Part shown: positions 1 through 5,314 of the stretch, one piece after another | Numbering within the stretch: position 1 is the first letter of the stretch | Layout of the letters: every line of letters begins with the position of its first letter | DNA from: SAR202 cluster bacterium | GTDB taxonomy: Bacteria; Chloroflexota; Dehalococcoidia; Lucifugimonadales; UBA826 | Assembly: GCA_009392675.1 (NCBI GenBank) | Contig: VFFY01000089.1 | Location: 1-5,314, forward strand | DNA length: 5,314 bases | Direction of reading: 5' to 3' | The notes under the pieces: generated by a model | Seen by the model: only the letters and a program-made list of their open reading frames with translations | Databases searched by the model: none | What the model was told of the DNA's origin: nothing | Translations under genes and position numbers: made by a program

Positions 1-21
1 AAAATCTTACATCTTTAACCT

Positions 22-1107
22 ATGGTGGATTACATGTGGCATATTTCAGAAGATGATCTTGAATCAATCGCAATTGGGGCAGGCATACTAGGCACTGGTG
101 GAGGGGGAAATCCTTACATAGGTATGCTTCGTGCCAGACAAATGATCAGAGAAAACGGGCCCGTAAAGGTTCTATCTCACAATGAACTCCATGAAAATGA
201 CAATATCGTTTGTGTAGGTGGAATTGGAGCTCCTACTGTTGGAATAGAGAAAGTGCGGGATAAGCAATCTTATTACGCATTAAAAGCCATCGAAGATTTC
301 ACCGGTAAGAAAGCTACCGCTATCATCTCCAACGAAATAGGGGGAAGCAACTCTCTAGAACCGATCATACCAGCGTCGTTAGCTGGCCTTCCCATAGTTG
401 ACGCAGACGGGATGGGGCGAGCTTATCCCGAAGTTCAAATGAAGACCTACTTTGTTTATGGCGTTCCCAGCTATCCAATGGCAGTATGTGATGAAAAGGG
501 AAATACGGCCTTAATTACAGAGGCCCTTGACGCCAAATGGGTTGAAAGGATGGCCCGGGCGGTAACAATTCAGATGGGAGGAGTTGCTTGCTATGCTTTG
601 GCCCCTATGACCGCCCATCAAGTACAAACCACCGCTGTTCTAGATTCTCTGAGCTTAGTTAAGAAGCTTGGAGATGCTGTTCGCAACGCTCGGACTACCC
701 ACGAAGACCCCATTGAAGCTTTGTTGGATGTCCACCCAGGAAAAGTGTTGTTTCAAGGAAAGATCGTGGATTTAGACAGGCAAACCACCGCCGGATTCGC
801 AAGAGGCCAGGTAGTAATTGAAGGTATGGATCAATTTGAGTCAGATAAATTAACGATCGAATTTCAAAATGAAAATCTTATCGCCCGTTTGAATTCGGAA
901 ATTATTTGTATAGTGCCAGACCTCATATGCATCGTCGATTCAGAAAGAGGGGAACCAATTACAACAGAACTCCTAAGATACGGGTTTCGAGTAACAGTGC
1001 TTGGGTTCCCAGGACCTGATTTGTGGAAAACTCCAGAGGGACTTGCTACAGCCGGCCCCTCTGCCTTTGGATACGACGTAGAGTATTCAGACCTAGAATT
1101 GACTTAG
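22..1107 (+). CDS. DUF917 / S-methyl-thiohydantoin desulfurase-like protein
   Basis: This 361-residue protein has the hallmarks of the DUF917 family, whose N-terminal domain Pfam now names after S-methyl-thiohydantoin desulfurase. Visible signatures are the glycine-rich LGTGGGGNPY segment (residues 23-32), GGIGAPTVG (66-74), NEIGGSN (104-110), the VDADGMGRAYPE stretch (126-137) and the C-terminal GPDLWKTPEG (331-340). The length is normal for the family, so the gene looks intact. The N-terminal domain spans roughly residues 8-170 and the C-terminal domain the rest. No signal peptide or membrane segment is seen, so it is probably cytoplasmic. Start choice is open: ATG at 22 or ATG at 34, the latter giving MWHISEDDLESIAIG, closer to typical family N termini. 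Neither has a clear Shine-Dalgarno, and an in-frame stop at 16-18 rules out an earlier start. The HyuA-like gene follows after 57 bases, the usual partner. The desulfurase or ring-modifying role and the exact substrate are inferred from the family only. Confidence 0.9.
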   Translation: MVDYMWHISEDDLESIAIGAGILGTGGGGNPYIGMLRARQMIRENGPVKVLSHNELHENDNIVCVGGIGAPTVGIEKVRDKQSYYALKAIEDFTGKKATAIISNEIGGSNSLEPIIPASLAGLPIVDADGMGRAYPEVQMKTYFVYGVPSYPMAVCDEKGNTALITEALDAKWVERMARAVTIQMGGVACYALAPMTAHQVQTTAVLDSLSLVKKLGDAVRNARTTHEDPIEALLDVHPGKVLFQGKIVDLDRQTTAGFARGQVVIEGMDQFESDKLTIEFQNENLIARLNSEIICIVPDLICIVDSERGEPITTELLRYGFRVTVLGFPGPDLWKTPEGLATAGPSAFGYDVEYSDLELT

Positions 1108-1154
1108 ATTCTTTGTGTAGCATCGATCATTCAAATTATCTCGTAAGGTAGGTA

Positions 1155-1168
1155 GCATAAATTTATGC
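1155..1168. repeat. 14-bp perfect palindrome over the HyuA-like start codon
   Basis: GCATAAATTTATGC is its own reverse complement and includes the ATG at 1165-1167. It lies directly downstream of the weak ribosome binding region (AAGGTAGGT, 1145-1153). A regulator or an mRNA hairpin here could control translation of the second gene separately from the first. It is AT-rich, so it may also be chance, and pairing as RNA would be weak because no loop remains. Confidence 0.35.
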
Positions 1169-2697
1169 ATATAGGAATTGATGTCGGGGGAACAAACACT
1201 GATGCCGTCTTGATGGATGGTGATGTGCTAGTGGATAAAATCAAAAATCCAACAACTCCTGATGTTACATCTGGAATAATTTCTTGCATAAACACCCTTA
1301 TTAGCTCTAGACCAGACGTCGGCCAAATAAACGCCGTAATGTTGGGTACGACCCATTTTGTCAATGCTCTTTTACAACGCCGAGAACTGGCCCCTTCTGC
1401 AGCTTTGAGACTTTGTTTACCCGCGACAACGATGCTCCCCCCTCTGGTCGATTGGCCCGATGATTTAAAGAATTCAATAGGAGGACATACATACATGGCT
1501 AGAGGTGGCCATGAATATGACGGTCGGGAAATTTCTTCAATTGATGAAAAAGAATTACGGAAAATAGCAAAACAAATGACCGATGAGGGCGTACGGTCAG
1601 TTTCCATATGTGGAGTATTTTCTCCGGTTGATGGCTCCCACGAGAAAATTGCAGCCGAAATTATTAAGTCGGAAACTCCTGACGTGAACATAACTTTGTC
1701 ATCAGAAATTGGCCGCGTGGGCCTATTAGAGCGAGAAAATGCAGCCATGCTTAACGCTTGTCTAGTTGAAGTGGCTTCAAAAACGGTAGCCGCAATTCGC
1801 ACTGCTATGCTCTCAGCAGGTTTAAATGTGCCTTTGTTCTTTAGTCAAAATGACGGGACTTTAATGCAATCGGAGTTTGCGTCCCATTACCCGGTTTTCA
1901 CTATTGCATCAGGGCCTACTAACAGTATGAGAGGTGCTGCTTTTCTATCTGGAGTTTTGGATGCAGTAATAGTAGACATTGGAGGTACTTCCACCGATGG
2001 AGGAATGTTGATCCGTGGTTTTCCCCGGGAGGCGGCAGTATCTGTAAATGTTGCAGGAGTCAGAACTAATTTCCGAATGCCAGATGTTTTTTCTACAGCT
2101 CTTGGAGGGGGATCTTTAATAAAACAAAACCCATTGACCATAGGACCAGAAAGCGTTGGTTTTAAGCTGGCTCGTGAAGCAATGGTTTTTGGGGGAGGTC
2201 AAATGACTGCGACAGACATAGCAGTTGCTAATGGAATGGCCGAAGTAGGTGACCGGAGACTCGTTTCCAATATTGAAAGCTCCTTTGCCGAAGATACCAT
2301 CGATGAAATTCAAAAACGTGTAGAAGATGTAGTCGATCAAGTGAAAATTAGTGCGCAACCAGTTCCTGTTGTTTTAGTCGGTGGAGGCAGTATCCTCGTA
2401 AGAAACTCCTTTGACGGTGCTTCAAATGTCCTACGTCCCTCCAATGCTGAAGTAGCCAATGCTATCGGAGCTGCCATCTCACAAGTCGGTGGACAAGTAG
2501 AGAAAGTGTATTCTCTGACTGACATGAGTCGAGATGAAGCATTAGATCTTGCAAAAGATGAGGCTACACGAAAAGCTGTTGAGGCCGGTGGTGATCCAAA
2601 ATCAATAGAGATTGTGGACATAGAAGAAATTCCATTGACGTACCTGCCAAGCAATGCGTTAAGGGTGAAGGTAAAGGCGGTAGGTAACCTAATTTAG
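1165..2697 (+). CDS. Hydantoinase/oxoprolinase (HyuA-type) family protein
   Basis: This 510-residue protein belongs to the hydantoinase A / 5-oxoprolinase superfamily, which has an ASKHA-type ATP-binding fold and couples ATP hydrolysis to opening or activating cyclic amides. The N-terminal Hydant_A_N domain begins at once with GIDVGGTNTD (residues 4-13). The second domain carries a repeat of that phosphate-binding loop, VDIGGTSTDGG (270-280), preceded by IASGPTNSMRGA (248-259) and followed by TALGGGSL (311-318) and VVLVGGGS (402-409). At about 510 residues it is the short HyuA-like form often encoded next to DUF917 proteins, not the roughly 700-residue HyuA that pairs with HyuB; no hyuB is present here. 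ATG 1165 is well supported because the family core starts two residues later. The ribosome binding site is weak (AAGGTAGGT, about 11 bases upstream). It is probably co-transcribed with the upstream gene. Cytoplasmic; the substrate is unknown. Confidence 0.93.
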   Translation: MHIGIDVGGTNTDAVLMDGDVLVDKIKNPTTPDVTSGIISCINTLISSRPDVGQINAVMLGTTHFVNALLQRRELAPSAALRLCLPATTMLPPLVDWPDDLKNSIGGHTYMARGGHEYDGREISSIDEKELRKIAKQMTDEGVRSVSICGVFSPVDGSHEKIAAEIIKSETPDVNITLSSEIGRVGLLERENAAMLNACLVEVASKTVAAIRTAMLSAGLNVPLFFSQNDGTLMQSEFASHYPVFTIASGPTNSMRGAAFLSGVLDAVIVDIGGTSTDGGMLIRGFPREAAVSVNVAGVRTNFRMPDVFSTALGGGSLIKQNPLTIGPESVGFKLAREAMVFGGGQMTATDIAVANGMAEVGDRRLVSNIESSFAEDTIDEIQKRVEDVVDQVKISAQPVPVVLVGGGSILVRNSFDGASNVLRPSNAEVANAIGAAISQVGGQVEKVYSLTDMSRDEALDLAKDEATRKAVEAGGDPKSIEIVDIEEIPLTYLPSNALRVKVKAVGNLI

Positions 2698-2770
2698 ACT
2701 CAAACGAATCTTTGATTTTAGTTTTTGTCGCTAATTGCCAACGCCCATACACTAAAGGATAGGGAATAAC

Positions 2771-4396
2771 TCACGGAATGGCTCTACCATTAAATTTACC
2801 CGTACATACTTCGTTATCCACAGCTATAGTTCCATTCACAATGACAAATGGAATACCAGTCGGATATTGCATAGGATCATCATATGTGGAGTTATCAATC
2901 ACGGAATTAGGGTCGAACAAAACGACGTCTGCAAAATATCCTGGCTTGATACGACCTCTTGATTCTAAGCCAAACCTGCGGGCAGGGTTATCAGTCAGTC
3001 TTTGAATAGTATCCTCAAGTTTCATCATATTATATTTGCGCTGAAATCTACCTATGATTCTGGGAAAGGTACCATAGGCTCTGGGATGTGGATTGCTACC
3101 TAATGGTATCGAATCACTACCTACCATGTAATCAGGGCGAGACAATAATTCAATAGCATCGCGGTTTATTTGATCCCATATCGACACGCTGACCGGAGGA
3201 GAGGCCCAGTATCCAACCTGTCCTTCGTTTTCTAAAAGAATTTCACAAAGAGTTTCCCCGAGGCTTTTACCTCTTGAGGCGGCAATTTGTGGCAATGACA
3301 TTCCTTCCAGTTCAGGATGGAGTGGCACATACGAAAATACAGCATCATCTATCGGCCGAGAGTAGTCATTATCGAGATAATCCGACAACCTTTTCCTTTC
3401 AGCAGAATTAGCCAGTCTGTCCATAACCGCGTCTGGGCCTCCTTCATGGGCATAACTTGGCAAAAAGCTCAACGGAAAGGTGCTGCCTGTAGGGTATGGA
3501 TAAAGCTCAAGCGATACGTCGACTCCATCACTGATAGCTTTATCAATTAGTTCTGTTTGAGCTTGCACCTGACCTGCATTACCTTCATTTGTCCGAAAAT
3601 GAGAGAAATGCACTTTCACACCAGATCTTCGACCAATCTCTAAGGCCTCGGGTACACCTCCACCTCCAAAAGCTCTATCTGTATTCTTATCCCTTAAGTG
3701 AGTCACATAGACCCCTTGGTACTCAGCAACAACCTTGCAAAGTTCTATTAGTTCTTGAGTGTCACTCCAAGCGTTAGGAAAATACGACATCCCAGTTGCC
3801 AATCCAACAGCACCATCCTCCATCCCTTGTCTTATGAGGCCCTTTGCTTTCTCTAAATGAGTTCCGGTTAGGGGAGCATCTTCAAACCCCACGGTCTCAA
3901 GACGAATCGCACCATGGGCAATACAGTAGGCCGTATTTATAGAAACTTTATTGTGATAGTGAGACTTAAAACTCGCTACTGATGACATATCTAGTTCAGC
4001 TGAGGGAAGCCCCAAAATACCAGAAAGATACTTTCTATTAGCAAGATAATTTTCCTTAGACAACGGCGCGTATGACAGTCCGTCTTGGCCTAGTATCTCG
4101 GTAGTTACTCCTTGGCGAAGACTATTGGCATGCTGTGGGTTTTCAAGAAGTTTTCCGTCAGAATGAGTATGTGTATCGATAAAACCAGGAGAAGCCGCAA
4201 GACCACGTCCTTCTATAATCCTTGATCCTTCAACCCCATCTAGACTACCGACTGCCTCTATCCGATCACCTTTGATCAATATATCGCCAGAAAACGGTGA
4301 GGAACCCGTACCATCATAAATTGTGCAATTTCGAATTAAAATGTTTGAAATTTGAATCGACCTCTGTAACTTATTTAAGTGCTTGTCTAGCGGCAT
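2771..4396 (-). CDS. N-acyl-D-amino-acid deacylase family amidohydrolase
   Basis: This is a metal-dependent amidohydrolase of the D-aminoacylase family, which removes the acyl group from N-acyl-D-amino acids. Numbering is from the ATG at 4396 (541 residues). Family landmarks occur in order: ILIRNCTIYDGTG (19-31), the HxH metal motif in GFIDTHTHSDG (71-81; H76, H78), GVTTEILGQDG (96-106), THLRDKN (232-238; H233), VHFSHFRT (262-269; H266), the catalytic-Asp motif MVGSDSIP (424-431; D428), HPRAYGTFPR (437-446), and the C-terminal NPARRFGL and GRIKPGYFADVVLFDP. D105 occupies the place where classic D-aminoacylase has a metal-ligand Cys. The start is uncertain: the frame is open back to 4531, with TTG at 4453 and ATG at 4396, but neither has a ribosome binding site and the family core begins only near residue 17. 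An ATT at 4351 sits nine bases after AGAGG. It converges on the HyuA-like gene with a 73-base gap. Function at family level is firm; the substrate is not. Confidence 0.92.
   Translation of the reverse strand: MPLDKHLNKLQRSIQISNILIRNCTIYDGTGSSPFSGDILIKGDRIEAVGSLDGVEGSRIIEGRGLAASPGFIDTHTHSDGKLLENPQHANSLRQGVTTEILGQDGLSYAPLSKENYLANRKYLSGILGLPSAELDMSSVASFKSHYHNKVSINTAYCIAHGAIRLETVGFEDAPLTGTHLEKAKGLIRQGMEDGAVGLATGMSYFPNAWSDTQELIELCKVVAEYQGVYVTHLRDKNTDRAFGGGGVPEALEIGRRSGVKVHFSHFRTNEGNAGQVQAQTELIDKAISDGVDVSLELYPYPTGSTFPLSFLPSYAHEGGPDAVMDRLANSAERKRLSDYLDNDYSRPIDDAVFSYVPLHPELEGMSLPQIAASRGKSLGETLCEILLENEGQVGYWASPPVSVSIWDQINRDAIELLSRPDYMVGSDSIPLGSNPHPRAYGTFPRIIGRFQRKYNMMKLEDTIQRLTDNPARRFGLESRGRIKPGYFADVVLFDPNSVIDNSTYDDPMQYPTGIPFVIVNGTIAVDNEVCTGKFNGRAIP
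4361..4365 (-). promoter_or_regulatory. Shine-Dalgarno AGAGG before the deacylase core
   Basis: On the minus strand AGAGG lies inside the deacylase open frame and nine bases before an ATT codon (4351-4349). That codon is exactly where homologues usually begin (SNILIRNC...). It is the only Shine-Dalgarno-like motif near any candidate start of this gene, so it argues that translation begins here, not at ATG 4396 or TTG 4453. ATT is a very rare start codon, so an ATG-to-ATT change or a sequence error should be considered. Confidence 0.35.
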
Positions 4397-4400
4397 TATA
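4395..4400 (-). promoter_or_regulatory. Possible -10 box (TATAAT) for the deacylase gene
   Basis: The minus strand reads a perfect TATAAT overlapping the ATG at 4396. No TTGACA-like -35 is visible 15-19 bases upstream, so this is weak on its own. If real, transcription would start near 4388, giving a leader of about 37 bases that contains the AGAGG and ends at the ATT at 4351. That fits a start downstream of the ATG. Confidence 0.22.
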
Positions 4401-4531
4401 CAGCTTGTTTTATTCCCGGTAGGGCCATTGGTAAACTCGAGAATATCTGACAAGAAATTGATTTCTAACTCACCAACTGTTTCGCCCTCAATGCCCCAGT
4501 TAAAGGTAATGGTATTGTACTCACGTGACCT
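4397..4531 (-). other. In-frame open extension upstream of the deacylase; possible gene remnant
   Basis: The deacylase reading frame stays open for 45 codons upstream of the ATG at 4396, back to a TGA at 4532-4534. The peptide looks like natural protein (it contains YNTITFNWGIEGETVGELEI) but contains no ATG. Beyond the TGA the same frame is open for a further 25 codons (with FGYVSCGTGEHLIKF) to another TGA at 4610-4612. I do not recognise a family. It could be the decayed tail of an upstream gene now joined in frame to the deacylase, a real N-terminal extension with an unusual start, or chance. Confidence 0.25.
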
Positions 4532-4718
4532 TCAAATCTGCCTGAATTTAATCAAGTGTTCTCCAGTGCCACAGCTAACATATCCGAATATATTTGGCAG
4601 GAATTTAAATCAGAATTTGGCATAGAAATATAGGCACCTCCGGATGGGTTATACCTAATAAAAATGACTAAATAGATTAATTTAATAATGTATAGTGCCA
4701 AAAATATATATTCAATGC

Positions 4719-4723
4719 GGAGG
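4719..4723 (+). promoter_or_regulatory. Strong Shine-Dalgarno GGAGG deciding the DUF3303-like start
   Basis: GGAGG ends seven bases before the ATG at 4731. It fixes this start against the in-frame GTG at 4695, which would place the motif inside the coding region. The leader upstream (about 4655-4715) is very AT-rich; TATAGT at 4691-4696 could be a -10 box, but no matching -35 is visible. Confidence 0.8.
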
Positions 4724-4730
4724 TATTATT

Positions 4731-5024
4731 ATGATTTTTCATATCAGTGCACAACATGACCACAGTACTTGCACCAGGGTACTGCATGGGCCGGAGGCTG
4801 TGAGATCAGGGCAAGCCTGGGTTGAAGGAAATGACTCAGTAAAAGTTATAGGAGCATGGGGGTATCCAGTTTCTCACCGTAGTTTTGCAGTTGTTGAGGC
4901 GGATACATTTGAAGATGTCGCCTCCCTGCTAGAGTTCCATCTCGCTATGGGGCCTGTAGAAGTTTTACCTGTCAACGATAACGTTCAGCGCCGAAAGGAT
5001 TTGGGGTATTGGGGACAGAGATAG
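4731..5024 (+). CDS. DUF3303-like small protein
   Basis: This 97-residue cytoplasmic protein resembles the DUF3303 group of small ferredoxin-like alpha/beta proteins (dimeric alpha-beta barrel, muconolactone-isomerase-like). The visible pattern is an N-terminal beta strand (MIFHISAQHD), a central strand with WVEGNDSVKVIGAWG (residues 30-44), a second strand-helix unit SFAVVEADTFEDVASLLEF (51-69), and a closing strand GPVEVLPVND (74-83). The early strand, helix with conserved-looking HGPEAVRSG, and the F-x-VVEAD motif are what suggest the family; biochemical function is generally unknown. The tail after residue 84 is polar and short. The start is set by an excellent GGAGG seven bases upstream. 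It is divergent from the deacylase and has its own leader, so it is probably transcribed alone; a GC-rich stem-loop lies 15 bases after its stop. Confidence 0.8.
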   Translation: MIFHISAQHDHSTCTRVLHGPEAVRSGQAWVEGNDSVKVIGAWGYPVSHRSFAVVEADTFEDVASLLEFHLAMGPVEVLPVNDNVQRRKDLGYWGQR

Positions 5025-5039
5025 ATTTCTGATCCCTTC

Positions 5040-5071
5040 TGAGCTGGGCTTGTTGTTGTGAGTCCAGCTCA
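5040..5071. terminator. Stem-loop between two convergent genes
   Basis: TGAGCTGGGCT (5040-5050) pairs with AGTCCAGCTCA (5061-5071), an 11-bp stem with one G-T wobble and a 10-base loop, TGTTGTTGTG. It lies just after the stop of the DUF3303-like gene and before the end of the minus-strand gene, where a shared terminator would be expected. Neither strand has a T-run after the stem, so it is not a classic intrinsic terminator; it may instead protect 3' ends or work with Rho. Confidence 0.4.
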
Positions 5072-5159
5072 CCCATAGATTGCTTCAAATAATCAATTCA
5101 ATATTTCTGCTTGACATCTCAAACACTGACTCGGCAACCGAATTCCCATCTGTATCCAT

Positions 5160-5314
5160 TCAATCCTTGGCTGGAATTCTAACCTCAACGTTACCCGCCC
5201 TTTCTTCTTGGAGAAGGTGATAAACCCTATAATTCAGATTAGCCCATTCTTTCCTGTTCACGGCTGCCGTCATGTCATTGTAGGTCCCAGTAGCTATCTG
5301 AAGAGGTACGTTAA
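5160..5314 (-). CDS. 3' end of an unidentified minus-strand gene
   Basis: Reading the minus strand from 5312, a frame stays open for 50 codons to a TGA at 5160-5162; the 5' part lies outside the window. The tail peptide runs from NVPLQIATGTYNDM through KEWANLNYRVYHLLQEERAG to VEVRIPAKD. The amino-acid mix is that of a folded soluble protein, with a likely helix around NRKEWANLNYRVYHLLQEE followed by a short basic strand at the C terminus. I do not recognise the family and give no function. It converges on the DUF3303-like gene, with a stem-loop in the 135 bases between them. The main doubt is that 50 open codons can occur by chance, and the plus strand is also open over part of this stretch. 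Confidence 0.55.
   Translation of the reverse strand, partial: NVPLQIATGTYNDMTAAVNRKEWANLNYRVYHLLQEERAGNVEVRIPAKD

Noticed and set aside
1131..1802. 223-codon minus-strand open frame
   Set aside because: It is antisense to the HyuA-like gene, which has clear family motifs over the same bases; the peptide is Ser/Ile-rich and resembles no family.
1887..2752. Several minus-strand open frames of 60-105 codons
   Set aside because: They overlap the HyuA-like gene on the opposite strand, have no motifs or ribosome binding sites, and look like shadows.
2698..2770. Terminator between the convergent HyuA-like and deacylase genes
   Set aside because: A T-rich run (TTTTAGTTTTTG) is present, but no convincing stem precedes it on either strand.
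2778..3777. Plus-strand open frames of 62-77 codons
   Set aside because: They are antisense to the deacylase, which has continuous family similarity here.
4552..4623. Minus-strand 23-codon ORF starting MPNSDLNSCQ behind a GGAGG (4637-4641)
   Set aside because: The spacing of 13 bases is too long for a good start, the ORF is very short, and it is out of frame with the deacylase, so I cannot support it as a gene or leader peptide.
4383..4625. 80-codon plus-strand open frame
   Set aside because: It has no ribosome binding site and the peptide is low in charged residues; the minus frame over the same bases looks more protein-like.
4695..4730. GTG start at 4695 for the DUF3303-like gene
   Set aside because: The GGAGG at 4719-4723 would fall inside the coding region, and the extra 12 residues do not resemble the family; ATG 4731 is much better.

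Overview
The window holds four complete protein-coding genes and the 3' end of a fifth. No RNA genes, insertion sequences or CRISPR array are visible. Base composition looks moderately AT-rich, and the gene set (DUF917 protein, HyuA-like ATPase, N-acyl-D-amino-acid deacylase, small DUF3303-like protein) fits a free-living heterotrophic bacterium. Such catabolic gene sets are common in uncultured marine or soil lineages, for example SAR202-type Chloroflexota or Alphaproteobacteria. The taxon is a guess; nothing here fixes it.

Layout. Bases 22-1107 (+) encode a DUF917 / S-methyl-thiohydantoin desulfurase-type protein. After a 57-base gap, 1165-2697 (+) encodes a hydantoinase/oxoprolinase (HyuA-type) ATP-binding protein; the two look like an operon. 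A convergent gene, 2771 to about 4396 (-), encodes an amidohydrolase of the N-acyl-D-amino-acid deacylase (D-aminoacylase) family. Its start is unclear, because the domain begins about 17 residues after the only in-frame ATG. Bases 4397-4730 form a divergent spacer whose minus strand continues the deacylase frame to a TGA at 4532-4534. Then comes a 97-residue DUF3303-like protein (4731-5024, +) with an excellent ribosome binding site, a GC-rich stem-loop (5040-5071), and the last 50 codons of an unidentified minus-strand gene (5160 to the window end).

How the genes may work together. DUF917 and HyuA-type proteins are often encoded side by side and are linked by family knowledge to opening or desulfurising hydantoin-like rings. 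A D-aminoacylase would release free amino acids from N-acylated D-amino acids. Together they suggest a small module for scavenging cyclic ureide or N-substituted amino acids. That is inference from family membership; the substrates cannot be read from the sequence. The most unusual points are the start region of the deacylase (an apparent ATT where ATG is expected, with a Shine-Dalgarno at the right distance) and the protein-like open frame running into it from upstream.
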